Positions 48,618 to 57,741 of a stretch of 64,000 bases of DNA are shown one piece after another. The stretch's first letter is position 1; each line of letters starts with the position of its first letter. The stretch is from Bacillota bacterium (GTDB lineage Bacteria > Bacillota > Clostridia > Lachnospirales > Lachnospiraceae). The position numbers and the translations under genes are program-made. Below the pieces are notes generated by a model. It did no database searches. It saw only the letters and a program-made list of their open reading frames with translations, and was not told the origin of the DNA. Where the stretch lies: NCBI GenBank assembly GCA_023441965.1, contig JAEZNB010000012.1, forward strand, positions 62,001 through 126,000. The letters run 5' to 3'.

Positions 48618-49376
48618 ATGAAGAATTATTTTGCTCATTTGAATCGAATAGAATTTATGGTAACTATGGCGTGTACCGGACATTGTAAGCATTGCTCTGA
48701 AGGGGACCATTCTTCAAATGGAGAGCATATTGATGCTGATACTGCAGTGAATGCAATTCATGAGCTATGTAAGAATTACAAGATTGAGTCGCTTATGACC
48801 TTCGGCGGAGAACCGTTGTTATATCCTAAGGTTGTAAGTAAGATTCATTCCGCTGCCGAAGAAATGAATATACCAAAACGGCAGCTGATTACGAATGGTT
48901 TCTTTAGCAAGGATGTGAATCGGATTAATGAGGTCGCTCATCTGTTAGCGATAAGTGGCGTAAATGATATTTTACTTTCTGTTGATGCATTTCATCAAGA
49001 AACCATCCCCCTTGACTATGTGATGAATTTTGCTAAGGTGATCGTTAAGGAAGGGGTAGCTATTCGAACAAATCCCGCATGGCTGGTCAGTGCAGAAGAT
49101 AATAATGCTTATAATATAAGAACCAGAGAAATATTAGAGCAGTTTCGTTTGTTAGGACTTAGTTCATCGACGGGGAACATAATATTCCCTAGTGGAAATG
49201 CAATAAAGTACTTAGGTGAGTTCTTTAATCAGGATACGAATTACGTGAATCCTTATGAAGAAGACGCAGATGATATATGGACCTTATGTTTTTCGCCAAA
49301 CGGAAACGTGCTAAACAGGAATGTGTATCGGGAAAGTATCCTGGATATAATGAACTCCTATATCGTTCATGATTAA
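48618..49376 (+). CDS. Radical SAM protein (252 aa)
   Basis: The protein has CTGHCKHC (CxxxCxxC) near residue 19, LMTFGGEPLLYP and LLSVDAFHQETIP, which place it among radical SAM enzymes related to peptide or metabolite maturases. The C-terminal region has only one cysteine (WTLCFSPNGNVLNRN) where SPASM proteins have several, so an auxiliary cluster is unlikely. AGAAAGGATGAAGG precedes the ATG. No small Cys-rich peptide gene is seen beside it. It is followed after about 100 bases by an unrecognised gene. Confidence 0.85.
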   Translation: MKNYFAHLNRIEFMVTMACTGHCKHCSEGDHSSNGEHIDADTAVNAIHELCKNYKIESLMTFGGEPLLYPKVVSKIHSAAEEMNIPKRQLITNGFFSKDVNRINEVAHLLAISGVNDILLSVDAFHQETIPLDYVMNFAKVIVKEGVAIRTNPAWLVSAEDNNAYNIRTREILEQFRLLGLSSSTGNIIFPSGNAIKYLGEFFNQDTNYVNPYEEDADDIWTLCFSPNGNVLNRNVYRESILDIMNSYIVHD

Positions 49377-49478
49377 TCATCTGCTATGGTATTCATGTAG
49401 AGGCAAGGGTGCACATGGTTATAAGCGAAATTTGATTCCGTAGTAGAAAAATAATGATTAAATATTGAGGTAGAGGTC

Positions 49479-50561
49479 ATGGAAACACATGTACAAAAGT
49501 CAATCAAGCATTGCTTGGATATGATTGCTCCATTTGAAGCATCGAATCAACAACTGGAAAAGGGTCAATATCAGTTCTATCAGTTTATGGTCTCAATCTA
49601 TCGGGAAATGTATGAAAAGCCGGAAGTATATATGGTTTTTCCTGGGCCATACGAAGAATACATAATAAAATCAAAAGAAAAAACCAAGCAGAGGCGGCCG
49701 GAAAAGGCGCATGCAAATGACTCCAGGGAAAGTACCCTTAGAAATACATTTCAGCAAGCGATACAATTCTATGCAAAATATTTCTATCACTTAGGGATCG
49801 CATGTAGCGGAGTTGATGAACACTCAGGTGCTCTGGTGATTTCAAAAGAGGCATACAGCCATGTGTCAGATCAAATGCACCGTATTCATGATGCCAAAAA
49901 CAATGGGAAAAGACTTGAATTGCTATCAGTGCTTGGTATTCAAGTATATGAGAGAAATGATTTGATTTATATCCTTCATGAAACTTACACCTGTGCGATG
50001 TTTGGTCTGCACTATCTTTGTAATGCACCTGACAATAAATATAAATGGATGAATTATCTTCGGTTCGATTATAAAAATGCATACTCTCCCATTCCTACAG
50101 TAGATGTTATCAAAAAAACACTTCCGCTGAAAAGTGCTGAGATAATAATAAGACTAGAAGACAGCTTGGCAGAAATGAAGACCAAAGTAAAAATAAAACC
50201 CTTAAGGGGAATTGTATCTGATTTCAGATGGAAGGTAGAATACTCCTGCAAAGGGAGAAATCTATGCGGTTTTTATGCTGATAACGAGTATTTTATGCTC
50301 TGTATCTACTTTAATCATTATCAAAACATTAATGAGCTCGCACGTATTTTGGATCAAGAGGATCACCACTTATTTCAATGGTTCAAAAATCAGTTGCCTG
50401 AGAGATTATGCAAATGCCCCAGTAATCGAAAGGTTCGTTTAGGAGAGGAAACACGACGTATCTGCGGGTTATCAAATCGAACGGAAACAGTTCATCCAAA
50501 TGAGTCTGATTTAGAAAACGCAATACGTGTATTAAGAAGATACCGAAATATGAGCGAATAA
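49479..50561 (+). CDS. Hypothetical protein, 360 aa, unrecognised
   Basis: TTGAGGTAGAGG precedes the ATG. The protein appears globular and mostly helical in the first 230 residues, with a Lys/Arg-rich stretch (KSKEKTKQRRPEKAH) near residue 70. The last 130 residues contain FRWKVEYSCKGRNLCGFYAD and a C-rich KCPSNRK...RICG segment. There is no signal peptide or membrane helix. I do not recognise a family. It lies between a radical SAM gene and a convergent hypothetical gene. Confidence 0.7.
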   Translation: METHVQKSIKHCLDMIAPFEASNQQLEKGQYQFYQFMVSIYREMYEKPEVYMVFPGPYEEYIIKSKEKTKQRRPEKAHANDSRESTLRNTFQQAIQFYAKYFYHLGIACSGVDEHSGALVISKEAYSHVSDQMHRIHDAKNNGKRLELLSVLGIQVYERNDLIYILHETYTCAMFGLHYLCNAPDNKYKWMNYLRFDYKNAYSPIPTVDVIKKTLPLKSAEIIIRLEDSLAEMKTKVKIKPLRGIVSDFRWKVEYSCKGRNLCGFYADNEYFMLCIYFNHYQNINELARILDQEDHHLFQWFKNQLPERLCKCPSNRKVRLGEETRRICGLSNRTETVHPNESDLENAIRVLRRYRNMSE

Positions 50562-50623
50562 ATGGATGATATCAAGGACCCTTTTCTAAAGAGACCTGAC
50601 TTTAGCATGTGATAATGAAGCAA

Positions 50624-51673
50624 TCAAAAATCCTCAATTAAATACATCCAAAATGTTGAAACTACCTCTTGATATGTCTTCGAACGTTTATTTTCACCGA
50701 TATTCATGTGCCCACCCTCTGTGAAATAGCTATCTTTCTTCTCATTTAATAAGCTCTTAGGAAATGAGTATCTTCCGCTTAATAATCTAAAGGTCCTTAA
50801 AAATGTCATCATATCATTAAGAAGCTGCGTGTCCTTTGATACCGCAAACCTTGATAAAATAAAAGTTTTAAAGATTATACTTTGCATATTATTTCCGCTT
50901 AAAGCGTCATTCATATCAGGAATATCAAAACTCCTGATCAAGCTTTTTGCATTATAGCTATCATCTTCGGAATAGATATAGCCATACCTTGTTTTAATCT
51001 TACGGTATTTCTCATTTAGAATCCATGATATTATGGTGTCTGTTTTCATTTTTTGATCTTCATTTAGATACTCATACATTCCGGCTAATAAAATTATATC
51101 AAAAACGGATGGTATAGACAGATTGCCATCTGCGTATAACGATGGGTTAATAAGTAAAGCTTGCCATTCCTTTTTGACGCCTGGGTACTTTGATCCATCT
51201 ACATAAATATCATACCCTTTGTCTTTCGTAAAATCATACAAATATGAAATACGTTTATTCGTTATTCTTAATAGACTGGGTTCAGCCGCATAACCTAAGA
51301 ATGGTAAATAGCATGATAGTACCGTCTCGTAATCATAGTATGCGTATATTTTTTGATATGTTGTCCCGTTATTCTGTTGAGAGTTAACATGTACATCTAA
51401 AAAGTCAATGTACATTCTCATTAAGGTATCAAATTCTGTTATATCTTTCCGTAACCCAAGTAACCAGCATTTACCCAATATATTCTCGGTGCGATAATCA
51501 TGGCTGCCATGAATATTAGTCATGTCTGAATTGCTAACCTTAAACTTTAATTGCCCCAACCAATATTTACATTCCTCATTACTTAACAATCCATCGATTA
51601 GGTTATTATTACTTGTCAATTGAAATTGTATTGGAAGACTCCCATTTTCAATTAACCATGTTCTATTATCCAT
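50624..51673 (-). CDS. Hypothetical protein, 349 aa, unrecognised
   Basis: CAAGGAGGCGATC precedes the ATG on the minus strand, so the gene is probably real. The product is helix-rich (repeated pairs such as FDTLMRMYIDFLDVH and IPSVFDIILLAGMYEYLN), which may form an alpha/alpha toroid like those of terpene or glycan-processing folds, but no catalytic motif stands out. No signal peptide is present. It is convergent with the preceding gene. Function unknown. Confidence 0.65.
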   Translation of the reverse strand: MDNRTWLIENGSLPIQFQLTSNNNLIDGLLSNEECKYWLGQLKFKVSNSDMTNIHGSHDYRTENILGKCWLLGLRKDITEFDTLMRMYIDFLDVHVNSQQNNGTTYQKIYAYYDYETVLSCYLPFLGYAAEPSLLRITNKRISYLYDFTKDKGYDIYVDGSKYPGVKKEWQALLINPSLYADGNLSIPSVFDIILLAGMYEYLNEDQKMKTDTIISWILNEKYRKIKTRYGYIYSEDDSYNAKSLIRSFDIPDMNDALSGNNMQSIIFKTFILSRFAVSKDTQLLNDMMTFLRTFRLLSGRYSFPKSLLNEKKDSYFTEGGHMNIGENKRSKTYQEVVSTFWMYLIEDF

Positions 51674-51839
51674 GATCGCCTCCTTGAAAGATATAAAATC
51701 CTAATCATAGAGTACCATACTTGATTTAACATAATATCCTCTATCTTATTAATATAACACTTATACATAATAACATCAATCATTACTAGCAGAATATTCC
51801 ATAAATAAGCTAAAGAAAGGGCAGCTGTAGATATATGGT

Positions 51840-51868
51840 TTGACTTCCTATTTCTTGAAATGTATAAT
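51840..51868 (+). promoter_or_regulatory. Sigma-A type promoter of the GNAT-MBL operon
   Basis: TTGACT (51840-51845) and TATAAT (51863-51868) are 17 bases apart. The sequence closely follows the promoter at 9455-9483. The rest of the 51674-51984 gap is AT-rich and empty. Confidence 0.78.
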
Positions 51869-51984
51869 AGTATAAATTTAGAAAGATAAACATAGAGATT
51901 TTACTTATTCTTTTTGAACAGTCACACTAAGCACATATCCGGAGTGATGATACAATTGATACATAATCATAGGAGGGAATGAAT

Positions 51985-52539
51985 ATGTCGGATATAAAAT
52001 TATTAGAACCAACCTTAGAATACGGAGATGATATTTGGAGCTTTCGCCAAGAAGTACTGGATTCCGATGATAACGATAAATTTGCAGGATGTGGCAGCCT
52101 TGAAAAATGCTCCTCTGCAAAAGAATGGATAGACAACATTCGGCTTATCAGTATTCCTGAGACTTGCCCGGAGGACAAGGTTCCATCAAATGTATATATT
52201 GCAGTCAGATTAAATGATAATAAAATCGTTGGGATCATTGATCTAAGACACCATATCAATCATCCGATCTTATCTACTTGGGGTGGTCATATTGGTTTTT
52301 ATGTTCGTCCAAGTGAAAGAAGAAAAGGATATGCAACAGAGATGCTGAGACAGAATTTATTAAACTGTCGAAGATTGGGAATTGAAAAGGTCTTAATCAC
52401 TTGTGATGCTATAAATACTGCGAGCGAGAGAACCATTCTTGCCAATGGTGGTGTTTTTGAGAAGTATATTGAAGTGGGTAGCACTATGATGAAACGATTC
52501 TGGATAACTCTAAGCGGAAGTAGTGAGGTTATCAAATGA
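51985..52539 (+). CDS. GNAT-family acetyltransferase
   Basis: The ATG at 51985 fits the AGGAGGG site; one 6 bases earlier is too close to it. The 184-residue protein has VGIIDLRHHIN, IGFYVRPSERRKGYATEMLRQ (acetyl-CoA loop) and TASERTILANGGVFEK, as in the GNAT group related to ribosomal-protein and antibiotic acetyltransferases. It overlaps the next gene by 4 bases and is coupled to it. Confidence 0.88.
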   Translation: MSDIKLLEPTLEYGDDIWSFRQEVLDSDDNDKFAGCGSLEKCSSAKEWIDNIRLISIPETCPEDKVPSNVYIAVRLNDNKIVGIIDLRHHINHPILSTWGGHIGFYVRPSERRKGYATEMLRQNLLNCRRLGIEKVLITCDAINTASERTILANGGVFEKYIEVGSTMMKRFWITLSGSSEVIK

Positions 52540-53384
52540 TATTTCAATTTCTTGGCACTGCTGCTGCCACATCAGTACCCTTAGTGTTTTGTAATTGCGA
52601 GTTATGCCAACAGGCTCGGATAAAGAAGGGCAAGGATATCAGAAAAAGAGCATCAGCCCTTATTAATCATGAGTTGTTGATTGATATAGGACCGGATTTA
52701 TGTAGTCAGGCTGAGCTTTATGATATTGATTTAAGCAAAATTAAGTATTTACTTCAGACACATTCTCATTCTGACCATTTCGATGGTGGACACTTTATCA
52801 CAAGATGGAGCGATTATGCAACAAAGAACCTAACTCATCTTGATATCATTTGCTCTGCCGGTACCTGTATCGATATGAATCATTGGATCAAGGAAAATGA
52901 ACCATCCTTTGATATACATACCATCGGTTGGAAAAAAGATATGAATTATGATGTACATCTGTTAAAAAGCGGAGATCTAAAAGTAATAAATGATTATGAA
53001 ATTATAGCCATAGATTCAAAACATGATGAACGAGTAGAAGCATTCGTTTATATCATCGGTCATAAGGGAAAACATATCTTTTATGGTACTGATTTGTTGT
53101 ATTTATCCGATGAAGCATGGGACATTCTCCAACACTATAAGCTTGACTTGGTTGTTTTGGACCAAACCTACGGAAAAGGCTACAATCATGGAGGACATTT
53201 GGACGGCGGACAAGTAATTGAAATCATTAAGGAAATGAGAGCCAGAGCTATTATTAATGATAACTCATACGTCTATGCTACCCACATTTCACATGAAGGA
53301 AATGACACACATGATAAAATGGAGCAGGCCTCTGTTTTAAATCACTATCATATAGCCTATGACGGATTAAAGCTGGAGTTTTGA
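52536..53384 (+). CDS. Metallo-beta-lactamase-fold hydrolase (PhnP-like)
   Basis: The 282-residue protein begins FQFLGTAAATSVPL and has a Cys cluster CNCELCQ, LIDIGPDL, the metal motif THSHSDHFDGG, GTDLLYL and a late THISHEGN. The Cys cluster and fold are as in PhnP cyclic phosphodiesterases. It probably hydrolyses a phosphodiester or related bond in the cytoplasm. No phn genes are nearby. It is translationally coupled to the GNAT gene. Confidence 0.88.
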   Translation: MIFQFLGTAAATSVPLVFCNCELCQQARIKKGKDIRKRASALINHELLIDIGPDLCSQAELYDIDLSKIKYLLQTHSHSDHFDGGHFITRWSDYATKNLTHLDIICSAGTCIDMNHWIKENEPSFDIHTIGWKKDMNYDVHLLKSGDLKVINDYEIIAIDSKHDERVEAFVYIIGHKGKHIFYGTDLLYLSDEAWDILQHYKLDLVVLDQTYGKGYNHGGHLDGGQVIEIIKEMRARAIINDNSYVYATHISHEGNDTHDKMEQASVLNHYHIAYDGLKLEF

Positions 53385-53415
53385 TTATTTTGCTGGAATA
53401 TACTGGTGGAAGCTC

Positions 53416-54324
53416 TCATTCTTTAAGCTCCTTTTGTTTTACAGAAGTCTTTATCTCAGATATCAACAGTCCCGCTAAGGTAAGTAAAATTCCTATCATG
53501 GAGGTTCCGGTAATCGTTTCCCTTAGCACAATCACGGAGGAAACGACGGTTATGACCGGTATCATGTAAATATATACGCTGGTTTTAATTGCGCCCAGTA
53601 ATTTTACCGCAAAATTCCATGTTACAAAGCACATAGCAGATGCACCCACCCCAAGGAAGAGGATATTAAACTGATTTATCGGTTGTAGCAACTCTTTAAT
53701 ATTTGGTTTAAATCCAAATAGAAATAGTGCGGGTATCATAAACACCAGCCCATAGAAGAATACTCTACGGGTAGTTTGAATGGTATGATAGTGAAAGCCG
53801 CTGATTTTCTTGATCAAGATAGAATAGGCAGCCCATACCACAGCAGCCAGTACAGCCAGAAGATCTCCCAATGGATTTAACTGCAGGTTGCTTGTTCCAC
53901 TGAAGCTAATAAGGAATATCCCAAGGATAGCTACTGCAAAACCGATAAAGAACTGCAGTCTCAATTTTTCCCCATCTAAGAACAAGTGAGCAACCACTGC
54001 TGTAAAAAAGGGTGCTACGGAAACCATCACACCAACATTGGATGCTAAGGTATAGGTTAAGGCAATATTTTCGAATAAAAAATAGAGGGTGACACCGCAC
54101 AGACCGGCGGCGGCAAAATACAGCTCATGTTTTCTTTCCTTGACTTTCAGCCGATACGGATAGGCGACAAGTAATGCAACAAAACCCAATATAAATCTTA
54201 TAAACAGTATTTCTATTGGAGAAAAGGCTTCTAATAGTATCTTGGTCGATATAAAAGTAGTACCCCAAATAAAGATCGTAATGATTGCTAATAAATGTCC
54301 GATTATGTTTGTCTTCTTGTTCAT
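53416..54324 (-). CDS. EamA/DMT-family transporter
   Basis: The 302-residue protein has about ten membrane helices in two EamA repeats (TFISTKILLEAFSPIEILFIRF; FVTWNFAVKLLGAIKTSVYIYMIPVI). It should export a metabolite or drug; the substrate is unknown. AGAGAGGAC lies before the ATG on the minus strand. It is convergent with the MBL gene, 31 bases away, and has no partner gene on its strand. Confidence 0.9.
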   Translation of the reverse strand: MNKKTNIIGHLLAIITIFIWGTTFISTKILLEAFSPIEILFIRFILGFVALLVAYPYRLKVKERKHELYFAAAGLCGVTLYFLFENIALTYTLASNVGVMVSVAPFFTAVVAHLFLDGEKLRLQFFIGFAVAILGIFLISFSGTSNLQLNPLGDLLAVLAAVVWAAYSILIKKISGFHYHTIQTTRRVFFYGLVFMIPALFLFGFKPNIKELLQPINQFNILFLGVGASAMCFVTWNFAVKLLGAIKTSVYIYMIPVITVVSSVIVLRETITGTSMIGILLTLAGLLISEIKTSVKQKELKE

Positions 54325-54663
54325 GAATGTCCTCTCTATGTATCCATTTAGTATGATTACCCTTGAATATATTCCTTTATCGCTTCGTTGTCAACCATCT
54401 GATACTTAGTATTACATAAGTTCGCGAAGTGATTTCCATTCATCATAAATAAAAGAGTACGGATTATAATCTATAGGATTACTTATATATTACTTCATCA
54501 ATAAGCATGAAGGCGAATGTATTTATGAAGTCAGCTCTGGAGTAACCCATTTGCATAGTAGATATACTACTGCTATACTTATACTCATCATTGGTATCGT
54601 TATCTGGTTTTTGATATGATAGATACGGTTGTGGTGAAATTACAGTTTGAAAGAGGTAAAAAT
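54325..54663 (+). other. Spacer between divergent genes
   Basis: No gene is visible in these 339 bases. The plus-strand frame extends upstream of the methyltransferase start to 54616 but lacks a ribosome site there. AT-rich promoter-like sequence is present without a clear consensus pair. Confidence 0.4.
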
Positions 54664-55428
54664 ATGGATTACGTAAAAGAAAACAGTGAAATATGGGATA
54701 TGAGGGCAGAGAGTAATGATACCTGGTCTACACCGGTTACTAGCGATATCATTCAGCAAGCAAAGAACGGAACTTGGAGTATCGTATTAACTCCTACTAA
54801 GGCTGTTCCACAGGATTGGTTCCCCGCTGACATGAAATCGAAAAGGGTATTATGTTTAGCAAGCGGAGGTGGGCAGCAAGGCCCGATCATGGCAGCCCTG
54901 GGCGCTGAAGTCACCGTATTTGACAATAGTCGTAAGCAATTAGAAAAAGATGAGTTTGTAGCAAAGAGAGATGGGCTGCATATTAAGACCGATCAAGGTG
55001 ACATGAGAGATCTATCCGCCTTCGATGATGGGTATTTTGATTTTATTATTCATCCTTGGTCTAATAGTTTTGTTGATTCTGTTATCCCTGTCTGGAAGGA
55101 ATGCTCCAGAGTCTTAAAAAAGAATGGAGTATTAATTGCCGGCTTCGCAAATCCGATTGAATACATTTTTGATTTAGGCAAAATGGAGAAAGGTAATTTA
55201 GTTGTCAAACATAAAATCCCTTACTCTGATTTGGAGCATCTGGATGATGAGGCCGTACTTGCATCCTGCAAGGGCGGGGGTTATGTTTTTGGGCATACCT
55301 TAACTGACCAAATTCAAGGACAAATCGCTGCAGGCTTTGCCATCATAGGCTTTTATGAAGATGTCGGAGGAACACCACTAGATAACTTCATCTATACCTC
55401 AATTGCGACAAAAGCCATAAAACTATAA
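54664..55428 (+). CDS. Class I SAM-dependent methyltransferase
   Basis: The start at 54664 (MDYVKENSEIWDMRAE) follows GAAAGAGGTAAA. The 254-residue protein has VLCLASGGGQQGPIMAALGA as motif I, VTVFDNSRKQLEKDE as motif II and FIIHPWSNSF...VWKECSRVLKKNGVL as later motifs. The LASGGGQQ variant is common in clostridial methyltransferases of the type 11 family. The substrate is unknown. Confidence 0.88.
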   Translation: MDYVKENSEIWDMRAESNDTWSTPVTSDIIQQAKNGTWSIVLTPTKAVPQDWFPADMKSKRVLCLASGGGQQGPIMAALGAEVTVFDNSRKQLEKDEFVAKRDGLHIKTDQGDMRDLSAFDDGYFDFIIHPWSNSFVDSVIPVWKECSRVLKKNGVLIAGFANPIEYIFDLGKMEKGNLVVKHKIPYSDLEHLDDEAVLASCKGGGYVFGHTLTDQIQGQIAAGFAIIGFYEDVGGTPLDNFIYTSIATKAIKL

Positions 55429-55580
55429 CAGCCGCCGAATACGGGGCTGTTCAGAAATAATTAGGATTTGAAACTTGAGATAATTGTAAACTTCTTTATT
55501 TATTCTAACTGATGTGAAATAATATATTAAGAATTAGAATAGATTGGTAATCTCCAATCTGTCAGAAAGGTGGCTCTACT

Positions 55581-55943
55581 ATGATTGAAGGAATATTAGG
55601 ATTTGCGTATGACTGTAAGAATGCTGATCAATTGGCTGATTTTTATGTTAAGCTTCTTGGTTGGGAGAAAGCTCCGTCAGGGGAAGGATGGGCCTCATTA
55701 CGCTCTCCCCAGGGTTGGGTACTGGCTTTTCAAGAGGTAGATGAGTATATCCCACCGGTATGGCCCTGGAAAGCCGGGTCACAACAGCAAATGGCTCATA
55801 TTGACTTTAAAGTAGATAACCTGGAGGAAGCCATTGTCCATGCATTACAGTGTGGGGCTACTAAATCCGGTTTGCAGTTCTATGATGATTCAACAGTAAT
55901 GTTTGACCCTGAAGGCCATCCATTTTGCTTGAGCCTGGGATAG
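55581..55943 (+). CDS. Glyoxalase/VOC-family protein (glyoxalase_6 type)
   Basis: AGAAAGGTGG precedes the ATG. The 120-residue protein has FYVKLLGWEKAPSG, QMAHIDFKVDNLEEAI and VMFDPEGHPFCL. The motif order and the PPVWPW segment match the protein at 24276-24656, so they are paralogues. It is probably a metal-binding lyase or resistance protein; its role is unknown. Confidence 0.88.
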   Translation: MIEGILGFAYDCKNADQLADFYVKLLGWEKAPSGEGWASLRSPQGWVLAFQEVDEYIPPVWPWKAGSQQQMAHIDFKVDNLEEAIVHALQCGATKSGLQFYDDSTVMFDPEGHPFCLSLG

Positions 55944-55980
55944 GATCATGAGTTGAATGGACGAAACGGAGAATACATAA

Positions 55981-56597
55981 ATGATATATCTTAGAGCTTC
56001 CTCAGAAGACGAAATAATATTAGAGTATCTGAAAGGCGAAATAAATTCGGAACGATTTCGATCACAAATAATAGAAGTACTGGGTCATCTGAAAGTCAGC
56101 ATCGATATCATTGAGAAGGCTGACTTAAAGGATCGTGATGAAAATGAGCGTCGAAAGGATATTTTGCGCTTATTCCGAGGATATGGAAGCAACACGCACT
56201 TGTTTGAGAATTTTCCTATCATATCAAAATGGATTTATGCTGAATGCTCAAGTGATGATATGATATTAAGAACATACGTTATATAAATTATAGCTATTGG
56301 AATGAGTTGTCTAAATATACCGGTTCTCCTTTGATTGCAGCAGAAACCATCCGAGAAGGCATAGAAATATATGGTATCTCAAATTCCAATTCGATTAAGG
56401 GGGTCGCATATCTTGAACAAGGTGGTTCTTTTCCTCCAATCATACTGCTGACCTCTGACAGGGAGAATTACATCCTATTAGAAGGTCATTCCAGAATGAC
56501 CGTATATGGTTTAGCGCCAAGCTTTTTTGAAGGAAGTAAATGCTATATTGGCATATGTGAAGACAGTGCATTACGCAAATGGAATGGTTCTGCTTAG
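55981..56597 (+). pseudogene. Frameshifted hypothetical gene (two frames, about 205 codons)
   Basis: The first frame (55981-56286, starting MIYLRASSEDEIILEYLKGE) ends at a TAA. The second frame, open from before 56268 and running to 56597, continues as NIRYINYSYWNELSKYTGSP and ends YIGICEDSALRKWNGSA. Joining them near 56268 (ATTAAGAACATACG) gives one continuous protein-like sequence. The interruption is a one-base shift in an A-rich stretch: a real mutation, a sequencing error or, less likely, programmed shifting. The family is not recognised; the second half (PIILLTSDRENYILLEGHSR) hints at a ParB/nucleotide-binding-like motif. Confidence 0.6.
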
Positions 56598-56830
56598 CTC
56601 TTCTTCTCAAAAACACCAATCAGGGTTAAAGTAAGGCCAAAAATACCCAATATAAGACTCAGATAAAATACACCTATTCCGCCAACCTGTATCATTCCGG
56701 TCATATATTTTCCCGGAGGCGTTGTCCATGCGCCTAAATTACTTATAAAGCGTATAGCCGGTATATGTACCGAAAGAAATAAAACAAGGGAAACCACCAT
56801 AATTCCTATTCCGGCAATGATCTTCTTCAT
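56594..56830 (-). CDS. Small membrane protein (78 aa)
   Basis: AGAGGAGAGAAGTT precedes the ATG on the minus strand. The product has two membrane helices (about 5-25 and 48-72) separated by a short polar loop containing TTPPGKYMTGMIQVGG. It overlaps the end of the frameshifted gene by 4 bases. It is probably real but of unknown function. Confidence 0.65.
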   Translation of the reverse strand: MKKIIAGIGIMVVSLVLFLSVHIPAIRFISNLGAWTTPPGKYMTGMIQVGGIGVFYLSLILGIFGLTLTLIGVFEKKS

Positions 56831-57136
56831 AACTTCTCTCCTCTTTATGTTTTATATTATGTACTTAATGATCTATATCTGCTTTAAATCCATATGAGTT
56901 GTGTTCGGAATTTATGCTCGGTACACATCTTATGATTAACGCCACGTCGTTCGGTAAAGCAGATCATGATTTTACATATTATGGTATTTACATTTTATCT
57001 CACATGGCTCTTAGTGTCAAGCCTGATGGACACTAAAGAGCTAAGTGTCCATACCACTCACAGCAAAAATATGTTATAATAAGGAAAATGTAAGCAAGGG
57101 GAACAGCTACCATTAAAAATCTTAAGGGGGATATGA
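56831..57136 (+). other. Intergenic region with a weak promoter
   Basis: No gene is visible. GTTATAATAAGG at about 57074 gives a good -10, but no clear -35 is present. A repeated GTGTC...GATGGACAC (about 57018-57034; TTAGTGTC and GACACTAA) forms a short stem that might be an operator for the flavodoxin gene. Confidence 0.4.
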
Positions 57137-57586
57137 ATGATGAAAACACTTATTCTAGTAGAATCAGTCCATCACGGGAATACCAGAAAGCTTGTAGATG
57201 CCATCGCAAGTAATTACGAGGTGGATATTGCAGATGTAAGCGAAAGGAAAAGCATTGATTTTGTAGGATATGACCTCATAGGTTTTGCATCAGGAATTGC
57301 CTTTAGCAAGTTTTACAGCACTATTACAGCCTATGCAGAGAAAGTGCCTGCTGAGAAAAAGGTCTTCTTTCTCTATACCTGTGGCAGCAAAGCTAAGGAT
57401 TATACAAAAGACATCAGGCAGAAGGCAGAGAAGCAAGGGGCGATCAGCTTAGGGACTTATGGATGTAAGGGTCTTGATACCTATGGTCTGTTCAAATACA
57501 TTGGCGGTATCAGTAAAAAACACCCAAATCAGGAAGACATACAGGGAGCCGTATCCTTCTTCGAGAAAATCATAGAAGAAAAATAG
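57137..57586 (+). CDS. Flavodoxin-family protein
   Basis: The 149-residue protein begins with the FMN phosphate-binding loop VESVHHGNTRKLVDAI and has YDLIGFASGIAFSKFY and FFLYTCGSKAKDYTK, which are typical of flavodoxin-like NAD(P)H quinone or electron-transfer proteins. AAGGGGGATATGA precedes the ATG. It carries electrons in the cytoplasm; the partner is unknown. A structured palindrome separates it from convergent aroC. Confidence 0.9.
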   Translation: MMKTLILVESVHHGNTRKLVDAIASNYEVDIADVSERKSIDFVGYDLIGFASGIAFSKFYSTITAYAEKVPAEKKVFFLYTCGSKAKDYTKDIRQKAEKQGAISLGTYGCKGLDTYGLFKYIGGISKKHPNQEDIQGAVSFFEKIIEEK

Positions 57587-57640
57587 CGAAATATGGATCC
57601 CGGTAATTAAGAAATAATATCTATAGTTAATAAGCAGGAA

Positions 57641-57722
57641 TAGAGAGGCTGTTTCACAATCTGCTTTTTGAATACACGAGGCACCATATGTATTCATGGA
57701 TGCTACTGTGAAACATCCTCTC
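57641..57722. repeat. Nested palindrome between flavodoxin and aroC genes
   Basis: Outer arms GAGAGGCTGTTTCACA (57641 onward) and TGTGAAACATCCTCTC (to 57722) pair with one bulge or mismatch. Inside, TGAATACA and TGTATTCA pair around a 12-base loop. The gene order is convergent, so a bidirectional terminator is likely, but the length (about 80 bases) and double structure are unusual and could be a small mobile palindrome. Confidence 0.6.
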
Positions 57723-57741
57723 TACATACAAACACTTTCTT

